Part shown: in pieces, positions 42,301 to 50,890 of the stretch
Numbering within the stretch: the stretch's first letter is position 1
Layout of the letters: every line of letters starts with the position of its first letter
Assembly (NCBI GenBank): GCA_022508535.1
Contig: JAFLUZ010000001.1
Coordinates: 150,215 to 214,214 of the forward strand
Length of the DNA: 64,000 nt
Direction of reading: 5' to 3'
From: Erysipelotrichales bacterium
GTDB lineage: Bacteria; Bacillota_I; Bacilli_A; RFN20; CAG-826
Made by a program: the position numbers and the translations under genes
The notes under the pieces: generated by a model
Seen by the model: only the letters and a program-made list of their open reading frames with translations
The model's database searches: none
Told to the model about the DNA's origin: nothing

Positions 42301-45083
42301 GGGAAGAAGAGATTGATGTAATTTTCAATTTCATTAAGGCTATGCAAAATATTGGAGAAGATAATGGTGCGGTTGAGCAAAAAGGTAATGCTGGTCTTGA
42401 TATCATTGTTGAAAACCCACAAGATTATACAGACTTATTTATTGCAGATGGTAGTGAAACACTATTTAGAATAGAAGAGTTTAAAGGAATTAATAGTTCC
42501 AATGCGTTAAGAATGGTAATCGCTAATGCTATTAAAGATGCAGCATCGGAAGATTTTAATGAATTTGGCGATGTTGATTTAAAAGTTAGTTCAAGACTTA
42601 ATGTTCAAGCGTTAGTTGATATGGATGATGTCGACGAACGCAACCATGAAATGAAAACTGTCTGTGATGCTTTGAAAAAAGTTCAAGACCTTGATGGGGT
42701 GGATTTTGCCGAAGTTCGTAATGATGACGAAAAATTAAGTAATCTAGAAGATACATTAGTGCTACTTCATGAATCTAAGATGTTTAACACATTGAATAAT
42801 GAAAATTTAGAAAACGAAGCAGATGCGACTACATTTGAAGGTATTGTTGCCGAATTCTTGAAAGTAACAATTAATGAAGATGCTATTTTAGGAAAACTAA
42901 ATGAAGATATGAAATTGAAATGCAATTCCACTTTAGAAGTGGTTCAAAGTATTTCTAATAGCCGTTGTACTCCAGATGTTGACTCTAATGACGATTGGGT
43001 TATAAAAGGTGATGAATCAGTATCAGGCGAAATTGCTAAAATGTTTGAAACTATTAGATTAGCAGATGGTGTTGATTTTGATGACATTGGTGGAGATGAT
43101 TGTTGGTTAGAAAATAATGATAATTTGGATGAAATAATGCATAATTTAAATGATTCAAATGTGTTATATAGAACTATTCCTTATTTTATCAATAAATTTA
43201 TTAATGAAAAAAATACAGATAGTTTCTCACCCGATTTCAGTCTAAAAGCAGCTAAGCCTGGCTTTAGTTACAATGAATATACGAAAGAATTTGATCATTA
43301 TGATGATTCTGAAATTAATAGGCTAGTAACAATTATGGATAACTTCTCATTATTAGAAGATACAATGGAAGATGATTTCACACTTAAGACCATTAAAGAA
43401 GGCGATAATGAAGAAAATTTAAAAGATACACTAAAAGCATTAGCGAATTCTGATGTTTTCCATGTTCAAGGTTCAAACGAAGAAGGAAAAGATACAGTAT
43501 TTATTCAAGTTATGTGCTTATCTTTCAATGACTCTACATTATCAGATACTATTTATGATACAAAACTATATCAGGAACAATATGATGCACTTGGAATAAC
43601 TAATGCACAAGAAAATGCAAGAACAAAAATTCTTTCATTTGATGAAGAAACTAAGGCTAATAAAAAATATTGGAATAATGAAATTGATAATATATTTGAT
43701 ATTTATGACCAAATTATTGATATAAATGATGATGAAATAGAACAAGTCGGTGATATCAATATTAAGAGAATGAATCCTGATCAAATTGATAGCACTTTAA
43801 AGACAATCAATTTAAGTGATTTGTGTTATGATGCAGTGCCAATTTATATCCGAAAAGCTTTTGAAAATGTTTCTTTATCAAACTTCTCAAAATACGATGG
43901 TGAAAATAAAGAAAACTATTTAATTGGCCGTGATAATTATTATATCAATTCAGAAGAAACACCTGATGCAAATGAATATGAGTTAGATGTTATCCATGAA
44001 TTATTGATTGGTATTGTAAAATATGATGAATCTTATGAAGATGGATATGCAAGAAAAGCTAATGGCGATATTGAGTATGTTATTGAATTTAAGAATGGAT
44101 TTAAAATATCTGAATTCAAAGCACACGATAGAAGCTTAACAACTTTTGTACAATTCTTAATTGATTCAAAAATCTTTAAAGATTGTCGTGGGCTCGTGAT
44201 GAAAAACGCAATTGATTCAGTTGGATTTGCTGAATATATTAGTGATAGATATGACGGCACATATGTAAATAGTCAACAAAATAGATTTGAATATAGTAAT
44301 GTCCTTGATGCGATATTTGACAAAATTGAAAATATTGGAGATAGAAAACAAATTATAGTTGAAGGTACCGCTTTAGATTCCATTACAGATACACTAGAAA
44401 CGTTAATTAAAGATTCAAAAGCAGGAGAAAATACCTTTACATCACTTGATTCTAAAGCAATTAGTAAAGTATTTAGAAATTGCTACATTTACAATGATGG
44501 TTCAAAAGAAGAGTATATTAAGTCATATTTATCTTGTGAAATAGTAGCAGGATTCTTATCATCAAATATTGAAGATTCTAATTATTTGGATGATTATTAT
44601 TGTAGTGATGAACACAATATTGAATATCAAAATATGTGGTATTTCGGTGGCAAAGATTATTCAATTGAAAATGACTTTGCCTATAATCTATTTAATGATC
44701 TTGAGACTAATGCTCTTGCTTCTTCAATTGATAGTGTTAAACTCGTTTCTAAAATGGGTGACCCTAAAGATATAACTACTGAGCAAGCAGAACAAATGAC
44801 AAATTTATTAAGTGCATTATATGATGAAAATTCAAAAGAAAATTCAACCATTGCCTCATTTGTTTATCGAAAGGGTATTTATAATCGATTAATGAACGAA
44901 GGCGGAGTATTCTACGTTGCACATAGTGTATTGATAAATAACGATAGATTTAATAATGCCTATAATGATATGTTAGAAAATTGTTCTGATCCAATTAAAG
45001 ATAGTAACTTTAGTTTTGAAAAAGTTCAAAATAATGTTGGAATAATGTTTGATGAGATTATAAAGTTTTATTCAGCATTTTAA
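39372..45083 (+). CDS. Giant CvpA-like membrane protein with repeat-rich outer part
   Basis: A 1903-residue protein. The N-terminal 210 residues have four membrane helices (about 13-37, 44-64, 128-160, 184-206) arranged as in CvpA-family proteins, including GGLIGLLRGVWNASFRLIF. The remaining 1690 residues are acidic, almost free of hydrophobic helices, and contain diverged repeats. One repeat motif is [WF]xxEIDxIFxFxxxxxxI (near residues 787, 976, 1433, 1643). Another is LxxTLxxLxxSxxF (near 734, 914, 1121, 1252, 1350, 1472, 1589). Length and acidity suggest a long surface-exposed alpha-solenoid-like stalk. The gene has its own terminator and stands alone. No family for the long part is recognised. 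Confidence 0.8.
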   Translation: MNLINLLTLPDIDPLMISTISNLVFVGIIVLVLLGGLIGLLRGVWNASFRLIFVGLLVILSYALAGRIGDGVANIDLTIFGFDKMSINDMTVNVTTIKGTLIEIIGAIGTNEGGSLQKTLSDPRTLALITELAMIVVRFATFLVLAVIVIIFGNLLATLLYHLIFKHLIAKKLRKEVKLRMVGFAEGIVKSSLVLSMLIVPFSSIINSISKAFNNANVVKKENLDNETYNQLMEWVDAYNKSALAQVLFNWTKDSDGNTLDMKLANVITSTSESTLTFTDEISSILSVGTTLLASGAADFAEDGSLIINGTILMDSSIISILIAQLTTSSLVMNALPIVADFALNMDGVSEYIDASKVDLDKIDWKNDLTTLSNIYSDMYETGIVDEEVLSNPSIMVKRILNTEDESIHTKLVKTFEKFDELEIMRQVLPSLVWTMANTEGNVLQSYLPTEWEKYQNIKFGNEFATVYDSIYRINKTTENALVDYVDEIIASSDTKNLKSLKYENDAEQDKTKNDSVTKFLDAILTNAKEIVPIFVGERDNDTNEFLNVDKDGKLTNGRCLLDSDLLVNSFGKLSSSLVNLVISNLGDMKIDSTKIDEAVKSLETRLDYKLEFGTMLDIVADIVSDENTKDLFTSDTITLTEEICESLKTPLSTVDNSKILKAAIPEILRSVVNTNANQLEEFGISPDSIYYEVDSLGDELVNVLDFTPALFNVVKAMTKDNVQEQLEAIDSNDLTNILHGVKKSEIFNHKFSDRKENFLIVIDNLFDKLEYKDGNITDHESLVDLNWDKEIDNIGNFFDTFKECKFTKLLNNPNGYLDREVLDPDSVSSLFNSIGDSALLSVGLGPILDNNLKEMLDSIPNANLSFRNVIDWSTEGENFAILLDSAQRLNEKGTTLDNIDFVNSDAVDEDGNLLTRNLAVALSKSQLFGDEYGFGNFLKNQLTEANGNLNFHDIDNPEELTKTTQFFNEVSSDRKWEEEIDVIFNFIKAMQNIGEDNGAVEQKGNAGLDIIVENPQDYTDLFIADGSETLFRIEEFKGINSSNALRMVIANAIKDAASEDFNEFGDVDLKVSSRLNVQALVDMDDVDERNHEMKTVCDALKKVQDLDGVDFAEVRNDDEKLSNLEDTLVLLHESKMFNTLNNENLENEADATTFEGIVAEFLKVTINEDAILGKLNEDMKLKCNSTLEVVQSISNSRCTPDVDSNDDWVIKGDESVSGEIAKMFETIRLADGVDFDDIGGDDCWLENNDNLDEIMHNLNDSNVLYRTIPYFINKFINEKNTDSFSPDFSLKAAKPGFSYNEYTKEFDHYDDSEINRLVTIMDNFSLLEDTMEDDFTLKTIKEGDNEENLKDTLKALANSDVFHVQGSNEEGKDTVFIQVMCLSFNDSTLSDTIYDTKLYQEQYDALGITNAQENARTKILSFDEETKANKKYWNNEIDNIFDIYDQIIDINDDEIEQVGDINIKRMNPDQIDSTLKTINLSDLCYDAVPIYIRKAFENVSLSNFSKYDGENKENYLIGRDNYYINSEETPDANEYELDVIHELLIGIVKYDESYEDGYARKANGDIEYVIEFKNGFKISEFKAHDRSLTTFVQFLIDSKIFKDCRGLVMKNAIDSVGFAEYISDRYDGTYVNSQQNRFEYSNVLDAIFDKIENIGDRKQIIVEGTALDSITDTLETLIKDSKAGENTFTSLDSKAISKVFRNCYIYNDGSKEEYIKSYLSCEIVAGFLSSNIEDSNYLDDYYCSDEHNIEYQNMWYFGGKDYSIENDFAYNLFNDLETNALASSIDSVKLVSKMGDPKDITTEQAEQMTNLLSALYDENSKENSTIASFVYRKGIYNRLMNEGGVFYVAHSVLINNDRFNNAYNDMLENCSDPIKDSNFSFEKVQNNVGIMFDEIIKFYSAF

Positions 45084-45091
45084 AGACTTGG

Positions 45092-45118
45092 AACCCTTAA
45101 GATTGCTTAAGGGTTTTG
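45092..45118 (+). terminator. Terminator after the giant gene
   Basis: Perfect 10-bp arms AACCCTTAAG / CTTAAGGGTT with ATTG loop and a short T-run. Confidence 0.7.
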
Positions 45119-45155
45119 TCCTTTATGTAAATTTTAAAAGCAAAGAGGTGATAGT

Positions 45156-45761
45156 GTGTATACGGTAATGTCGGAATTTATAAAAGAACTTGAAGTTGAT
45201 CATTCCCGTTTTATCGGTATTATTAGACCTATCACTAGCAAAGATGATATAAAACAAATAATTGCAGAAGTAAAAAAAAGATATCCTAAAGCTAAACATT
45301 ATTGCTACGCGACAATTATTGACAACTTTCAAAAGTCTAGTGATGATGGTGAGCCACAAGGTACTGCGGGACGACCAATGTTAGATTTACTAGTGAAAAA
45401 TGATTTAAATCACATTATATTGATTGTAGTTCGTTACTTTGGTGGAATTTTGCTTGGTGCTTCTAGACTTTTAAGAACATATGTTGAAGCATCGGATTTG
45501 GCAATTAAAAGCGCTATGCTGTATGAAATTTGTGAAGGAAATTCTTATCACATAACTACAAGTTACAATAGTTATGATGCTATTATTCGAAAATGCAAAA
45601 ATGATGATGTAATAGTGGAAGACACAAAATTCAATGAATTTGTAGAACTAGTTGTATTCTCAAAAAATGATATAGTAAAAAGTTTTATGGAACAATTTTA
45701 TCAAGATACTAGAATTGAATTTAAAGGGAATAAAAGTATATATAAGAAAGTCGAGGAATAA
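45156..45761 (+). CDS. yigZ: YigZ/IMPACT-family protein
   Basis: A 201-residue protein: SEFIKELEVDHSRFIGIIRPI, KHYCYATII, SSDDGEPQGTAGRPMLDLL and IVVRYFGGILLGASRLLRTY are the conserved YigZ/IMPACT segments. The family is linked to translation control, but the bacterial role is unsettled. It starts at GTG 45156 with GAGGTG 5 nt upstream (ATG 45168 is an alternative). It is 2 bp before the Mrp gene. Confidence 0.93.
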   Translation: MYTVMSEFIKELEVDHSRFIGIIRPITSKDDIKQIIAEVKKRYPKAKHYCYATIIDNFQKSSDDGEPQGTAGRPMLDLLVKNDLNHIILIVVRYFGGILLGASRLLRTYVEASDLAIKSAMLYEICEGNSYHITTSYNSYDAIIRKCKNDDVIVEDTKFNEFVELVVFSKNDIVKSFMEQFYQDTRIEFKGNKSIYKKVEE

Positions 45762-45763
45762 AT

Positions 45764-46576
45764 ATGGCAGATTGTAATGGTAAATGCAGTTCATGTGGCC
45801 AAGCATGTGATCGTCGCATTGAAAAAGCAAAATTAAACGAATTATCAAAGGTTAAAAAAATAATCGGTGTAATTTCTGGAAAAGGTGGAGTAGGAAAAAG
45901 CTTAGTATCGTCTCTTCTTGCAAGTGGCCTTTCTAAAGATGGATATCGAGTCGGTATTTTAGACGCAGATATCACAGGACCATCAATTCCTAAATCTTTT
46001 GGCATTAAAGAAAAGGCAATGGGAGAAGAAGGAATAATATATCCCGCAATATCAAAAACTGGTATTCAAATAATGTCTGCAAATCTTTTGTTACAAAATG
46101 ATGATGACCCAATTATTTGGCGTGGACCGATGATAGGCGACTTAGTTAAACAATTTTATACAGATGTCTTATGGCATAATGTTGATTACATGGTAATTGA
46201 TATGCCACCAGGAACAGGTGATGTCGCTTTAACAACATTCCAATACTTACCAGTGGATGGAATTATTATTGTTACTTCACCACAAGATTTAGTTTCTACT
46301 ATTGTGAAAAAGGCTATTAAAATGGCTAGTGAAATGAATGTCCCTATTTTAGGGTTAGTGGAAAATATGTCATATGTTGAATGCCCAACTTGTAAAGAAA
46401 AAATTTACATTTATGGTAAATCACATATTGATGAAGTTGCAAAACAATTCAATCTAGATGTATTAGGTAAACTACCATTAAGAGAAGATATTTCGCGCTT
46501 AGTAGATGAGGGTGAAGTTGAAGATATTGAATGTAGCTATCTAGACGATGCACTTGAAAAAATAAAATCCTTATAA
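45764..46576 (+). CDS. mrp: Mrp/ApbC Fe-S carrier ATPase
   Basis: A 270-residue P-loop NTPase that carries and delivers Fe-S clusters. The N-terminus has CNGKCSSCGQAC, like the NBP35 branch. Then come the deviant Walker A SGKGGVGKS, GILDADITGPSIP, VIDMPPGTGDVAL and the bridging CPTC near 208-211. Presence of both cysteine sets indicates an NBP35-like form. Confidence 0.94.
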   Translation: MADCNGKCSSCGQACDRRIEKAKLNELSKVKKIIGVISGKGGVGKSLVSSLLASGLSKDGYRVGILDADITGPSIPKSFGIKEKAMGEEGIIYPAISKTGIQIMSANLLLQNDDDPIIWRGPMIGDLVKQFYTDVLWHNVDYMVIDMPPGTGDVALTTFQYLPVDGIIIVTSPQDLVSTIVKKAIKMASEMNVPILGLVENMSYVECPTCKEKIYIYGKSHIDEVAKQFNLDVLGKLPLREDISRLVDEGEVEDIECSYLDDALEKIKSL

Positions 46577-46589
46577 AGGAGGAGAAACT

Positions 46590-47831
46590 ATGGTTAATGA
46601 GTATATAACAAGAAGAACTAAATTGATTGAAAAATTGCCAAACAATTCAATAAGTATTATTTTTGGAGGATCTGAAATTAGAAAAAGTGCTGATGAGGCA
46701 TTTAAGTTTCAAATTGACTATAACCTATATTATCTTACAGGTGTCAAACAAGCAGAAACAATCTTAGTATTCATAAAAAAAGAAAACGTTGCAAAAACTC
46801 TTCTATTTATTCAAAAATTTGATGAATTAAAAGAAAAATGGACGGGTATTCGTCTTAAAGAAGATGAAGCAAGAGAGATTTCGGGAATAAAAGAAATTTT
46901 GTTTTCGGAAGACTTTTCTAAAGAACTTAAGAACATAGTAAAGGAATTTGATAAAGTTTCTTTTGGACTTGATTACGAATCCGCAGCAAACTATGGAAAT
47001 TTTGACAAATTTATTTCTGTATGTGAATATAAAGATATCCTTTCTAAGGAGTTTGCAAATGTCGATTTCTTCAATATTGGTGATGAATTGAAACTATTAA
47101 GAATGGTCAAGTCTGATTATGAAATAGAAGAATTACGTAAAGCAATTCATAACACTAATCGTGGATTAATAGAAATTCTTAAGAAATTAGAACCAAATAA
47201 ATATGAATATGAAATGGCGGCACTTTTCAAATATATAATTTCTTTAGATAATTCCAAATTATCATTTAATACAATTGCGGCAAGTGGAAAAAATGCCACG
47301 ATACTTCATTATCCTGACCCTATTGATAAGATGAAGGATGGAGATTTGCTTTTATTAGACTTAGGTTCTGATCATAATGAATATAAAGCAGATATTTCGC
47401 GCACCTATCCAATAAATGGTAAATTTAGTGAAATGCAAAGAAAGATTTATGAAATTGTTCTAAATTGTAATAAACATATTATTGAGATAATAAAACCCGG
47501 ACTAACAATTAAGGTTTTACAAGAAGAAACAAAAAGATTTATGGCTGATAAGTTAATTGAACTTAATTTAATTAATAATCCAGATGAAATTATTAAATAT
47601 TATTATCATAATGTTTCTCATCATCTTGGCTTAGATACACATGATATTTCCTTGCGCGAGCTACCATTAGTTAAAGGAAACGTAATAACTGTAGAGCCGG
47701 GATTATATATAAAAGAATTAGGAATTGGTATTCGTATTGAAGATGATGTATTAGTAACTGAAGATGGATCTGAGTGTTTATCAAAAGAAATAATAAAGGA
47801 GATTAATGACATCGAGTCAATAATGAAATAA
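46590..47831 (+). CDS. pepP: Xaa-Pro aminopeptidase (M24B)
   Basis: A 413-residue metallopeptidase that removes N-terminal residues before proline. The creatinase-like N-domain (YNLYYLTGVKQAETILVF) is followed by the pita-bread domain with metal ligands LLDLGSDHNEYKADISRTYP (two Asp), NVSHHLGLDTHD (His), VITVEPGLYI (Glu) and GIRIEDDVLVTEDG (Glu). GAGGAG precedes the start. Confidence 0.93.
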   Translation: MVNEYITRRTKLIEKLPNNSISIIFGGSEIRKSADEAFKFQIDYNLYYLTGVKQAETILVFIKKENVAKTLLFIQKFDELKEKWTGIRLKEDEAREISGIKEILFSEDFSKELKNIVKEFDKVSFGLDYESAANYGNFDKFISVCEYKDILSKEFANVDFFNIGDELKLLRMVKSDYEIEELRKAIHNTNRGLIEILKKLEPNKYEYEMAALFKYIISLDNSKLSFNTIAASGKNATILHYPDPIDKMKDGDLLLLDLGSDHNEYKADISRTYPINGKFSEMQRKIYEIVLNCNKHIIEIIKPGLTIKVLQEETKRFMADKLIELNLINNPDEIIKYYYHNVSHHLGLDTHDISLRELPLVKGNVITVEPGLYIKELGIGIRIEDDVLVTEDGSECLSKEIIKEINDIESIMK

Positions 47832-47837
47832 ACTAAT

Positions 47838-49274
47838 ATGAAAAAAGGAAGCGGATTATTTTTACATATTTCTTCATTGCCTTCAAAATATGGAGTTGGA
47901 AATTTTGGAACTGAGGCAAAAAAGTTTGTAAAATTATTAAAACTAGCAGGACAAAAGTATTGGCAAGTTTTACCTCTTAATCCGACTGCTTGTAATGGGT
48001 CGCCATATCAATCAAATTCTTCTTTTGCAATAAATCCTTATTTGATTGATTTAGAAGATTTATTAAAAAAAGAGTATTTGACAAAAGAAGAAATTGAACT
48101 ACATACGAAAAGTTATAACAATCATAAAGTTGATTATGACTATTTAAATGAGCATCGCCTTATATTGCTTAAACTAGCAGCAAATCGTGCGAAAATAGTT
48201 GAAACATATAAAATCCAAAAGTTTTATCACAAAAATAAAAAGTGGCTTAATGATTATTCGCTATTTATGTGTCTCAAAGAAAAATTTAATAATGCGCCAT
48301 GGCATGAATGGCCAAGCCAATACAAATTTCATAAAAAGCAAGATTTAGAATCATTTAAGGAAAGTAATCTTGATTTATTTGAAGATTATGTGACTATTCA
48401 ATATTTTGCTTTTACGCAGTATTTAAAATTAAAAAAATACGCAAATGGAAAAGATATTAGAATTGTTGGCGAATTACCATTTTATATGTCATATGACTCA
48501 GTTGATATTTGGGCACATCGAAGTGAATTTCAATTAAATAGAGATGGCAGTTGTTCATTAGTAGCAGGAAAAGATCTAGGAAAAAATCAATCGTATGATA
48601 TACCACTTTATGATTTCACTAAAATGGTAAAGAACAATTTTAGATGGTGGACAAATAGAATAAAATTCGCTTCTAAACTATATGATTTAATTTGTATTGA
48701 TGATTTTCAAGAATTTGTTTCTTATTATGCTGTTTCAACTGAAAATAATGGAAATATTGAGTGGAAACAAGGACCAAGAAATAAAATAGTTGATATTATT
48801 AAAAACTGTATAAAAAACGAAATAATAGTTAAAGACTATATTGTTCTAACAGATGATATATATGAACTAATAAAATATAGTGAATTTATCGATTTTAAAG
48901 AATTTGGATTTTCGTTTAATGAAAATACTAATAGTGAAAATTTGCCTCATAATTTACCAGAAAAATGTGTATCATTTATGGGATTTAGGAATAATAAGTC
49001 ACTAGGCACAATCTTGTTAAATGATAAAAAAACAAAAGATAATCTAGCACAGTATTTACATTTTGATAGATTTGACACTATAGATAGCTTAATAAATATG
49101 ACAATAAAAGTTAGTTTAAACTCTAAAGCAAATTTAACACTTTTTACAGTAGAAGATTTACTTAAGGTTTATAGCGAGGATGAAAACTGGAAATTTAGAT
49201 TTAAAAAATCTGATTTTAAAAAGAGCGATTTTTTGAAACTATATAGATTAACATGTGAGAGCATGAGGTATTAA
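47838..49274 (+). CDS. malQ: MalQ-like protein lacking catalytic residues
   Basis: A 478-residue homologue of 4-alpha-glucanotransferase (GH77). The N-terminal SGLFLHISSLPSKYGVGNFG, WQVLPLNPT and NGSPYQSNSSFAINPYLIDL are excellent. The active-site motifs are degenerate: VRIDHFRGF reads ICIDDFQEF (nucleophile Asp kept, Arg and His lost), the acid/base segment IAEDLG reads VLTDDIY (Glu lost), and the transition-state GTHDND reads GFRNNK (Asp lost). I therefore expect no transglycosylation. It starts 6 bp after the peptidase gene. It may be a glucan-binding or regulatory relic. Confidence 0.85.
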   Translation: MKKGSGLFLHISSLPSKYGVGNFGTEAKKFVKLLKLAGQKYWQVLPLNPTACNGSPYQSNSSFAINPYLIDLEDLLKKEYLTKEEIELHTKSYNNHKVDYDYLNEHRLILLKLAANRAKIVETYKIQKFYHKNKKWLNDYSLFMCLKEKFNNAPWHEWPSQYKFHKKQDLESFKESNLDLFEDYVTIQYFAFTQYLKLKKYANGKDIRIVGELPFYMSYDSVDIWAHRSEFQLNRDGSCSLVAGKDLGKNQSYDIPLYDFTKMVKNNFRWWTNRIKFASKLYDLICIDDFQEFVSYYAVSTENNGNIEWKQGPRNKIVDIIKNCIKNEIIVKDYIVLTDDIYELIKYSEFIDFKEFGFSFNENTNSENLPHNLPEKCVSFMGFRNNKSLGTILLNDKKTKDNLAQYLHFDRFDTIDSLINMTIKVSLNSKANLTLFTVEDLLKVYSEDENWKFRFKKSDFKKSDFLKLYRLTCESMRY

Positions 49275-49283
49275 GGAGTAATT

Positions 49284-50762
49284 ATGGAAAAATTTGTATT
49301 ATCAATTGATCAAGGCACAACTTCTTCAAGGGCAATTTTGTTTGACAAAAATGGTATGCCAAGATATATTGCTCAGCGAGAAATAGAGCTCATTTATCCA
49401 AAATCAGGATGGGTGGAAGAAGATGCTCTTGAAGTATATAGCTCAGTTGTTGATGTTATTAACGAAGTATTAATTAAAGCGAATATAGGATTAGATTTAA
49501 TTGATTCAATTGGTATCACTAACCAAAGAGAAACAACAGTAATTTGGTATAAGGATACTGGACTTCCTGTTTGTAATGCTATCGTTTGGCAATCTAGACA
49601 ATCGCAGGCAATATGTGATGCATTAAAAGATAAGGAAGACTTCATTCATCAAAAGACTGGCTTGATTATTAATCCATATTTTTCCGCATCAAAAATTCGC
49701 TTTATTTTAGATAAATATAATTTGCAAAAAGACGCTGAAGCAGGAAAATTGATGTTTGGCACCATTGACAGTTGGCTTATTTATAAACTAACACAAGGAA
49801 AAGTACACGCAACAGATATTACTAATGCTTCAAGAACTCTCTTATTTAATATTTTTGAAAAGAAGTGGGATGATGAATTATTAAAATTATTTAATATCCC
49901 AAAGTGCATGTTGCCTGAGGTTTATGAATGTTCCCACCATTATGGTGATGCAACATTAATGTTTTCTGCCACGACAATTCCTATTACAGGTGTGGCAGGA
50001 GATCAACAAGCATCATTATTTGGACAAACTTGTTTTAATAAAGGTGATGTTAAAAACACGTATGGCACAGGTTGCTTTATGTTAATGAATATTGGTGAGA
50101 CTCCAATACTTTCTAAAAATGGTGTACTTACTACGGTTGCCTGGTCTTATGATAATAAAGTCACTTATGCTTTAGAAGGTTCTGTTTTTATTGCAGGGGC
50201 TTCAATCCAATGGCTAAGGGACCAAATGAAAATGATTGCTACGGCTGCAGATAGTGAAATTTCCGCACAAAAAGTAGATGATTCACAAGGTGTATATATC
50301 GTACCAGCTTTTGTTGGATTAGGAACACCTTATTGGGATGACAATGCTCGTGGAGCAGTATTTGGTCTTACAAGATCTACTAATAAATATCATTTTATTC
50401 GTGCAACATTAGAAGCCATTGCCTATCAATCTATGGACTTAATTCAAACAATTAAAAAAGATGCACATATCGATATTAAATCTTTAAGCGTCGATGGCGG
50501 TGCTACTAAAAATAATTATTTAATGCAATTTCAATCAAATATTCTAGAAATACCGATAAATTTACCTAAATGTTTGGAAACAACTGCTTTAGGTGCTGCA
50601 TATTTTGCTGGATTAAAAACTGGTTTTTATGAATCACTTGACGATATTAAGAAAGCACATAGTGTAGATAAAACTTTCCGGCCATCAATGTCTTCTAGTG
50701 AAGTAAAAGAAAGATATCAAAAATGGAAGTTGGCAGTGAAAGCAACAAGAGTGTTTGAATAA
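49284..50762 (+). CDS. glpK: Glycerol kinase
   Basis: A 492-residue FGGY kinase that phosphorylates glycerol to glycerol-3-phosphate. SIDQGTTSSRAILFD at the start, GITNQRETTVIW, NAIVWQSRQS, GVAGDQQASLFGQ and GTGCFMLMN are family hallmarks, with YGTG and SVDGGATKN in the ATPase domain. A GlpF or GlpD partner is not in the window. It follows malQ by 9 bp. Confidence 0.97.
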   Translation: MEKFVLSIDQGTTSSRAILFDKNGMPRYIAQREIELIYPKSGWVEEDALEVYSSVVDVINEVLIKANIGLDLIDSIGITNQRETTVIWYKDTGLPVCNAIVWQSRQSQAICDALKDKEDFIHQKTGLIINPYFSASKIRFILDKYNLQKDAEAGKLMFGTIDSWLIYKLTQGKVHATDITNASRTLLFNIFEKKWDDELLKLFNIPKCMLPEVYECSHHYGDATLMFSATTIPITGVAGDQQASLFGQTCFNKGDVKNTYGTGCFMLMNIGETPILSKNGVLTTVAWSYDNKVTYALEGSVFIAGASIQWLRDQMKMIATAADSEISAQKVDDSQGVYIVPAFVGLGTPYWDDNARGAVFGLTRSTNKYHFIRATLEAIAYQSMDLIQTIKKDAHIDIKSLSVDGGATKNNYLMQFQSNILEIPINLPKCLETTALGAAYFAGLKTGFYESLDDIKKAHSVDKTFRPSMSSSEVKERYQKWKLAVKATRVFE

Positions 50763-50768
50763 TAATTT

Positions 50769-50798
50769 AACTATCTATTCTTATAGATAGTTTTTTTT
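50769..50798 (+). terminator. glpK terminator
   Basis: Perfect 10-bp arms AACTATCTAT / ATAGATAGTT with TCTT loop and T8. Confidence 0.8.
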
Positions 50799-50890
50799 AA
50801 CAAAATTTCTACCTAAAATTTCAATCAATGGTATTCTATACCATTGAAATATAAACCTTTAGATACTATAATTTGATTGAGGACTATATT

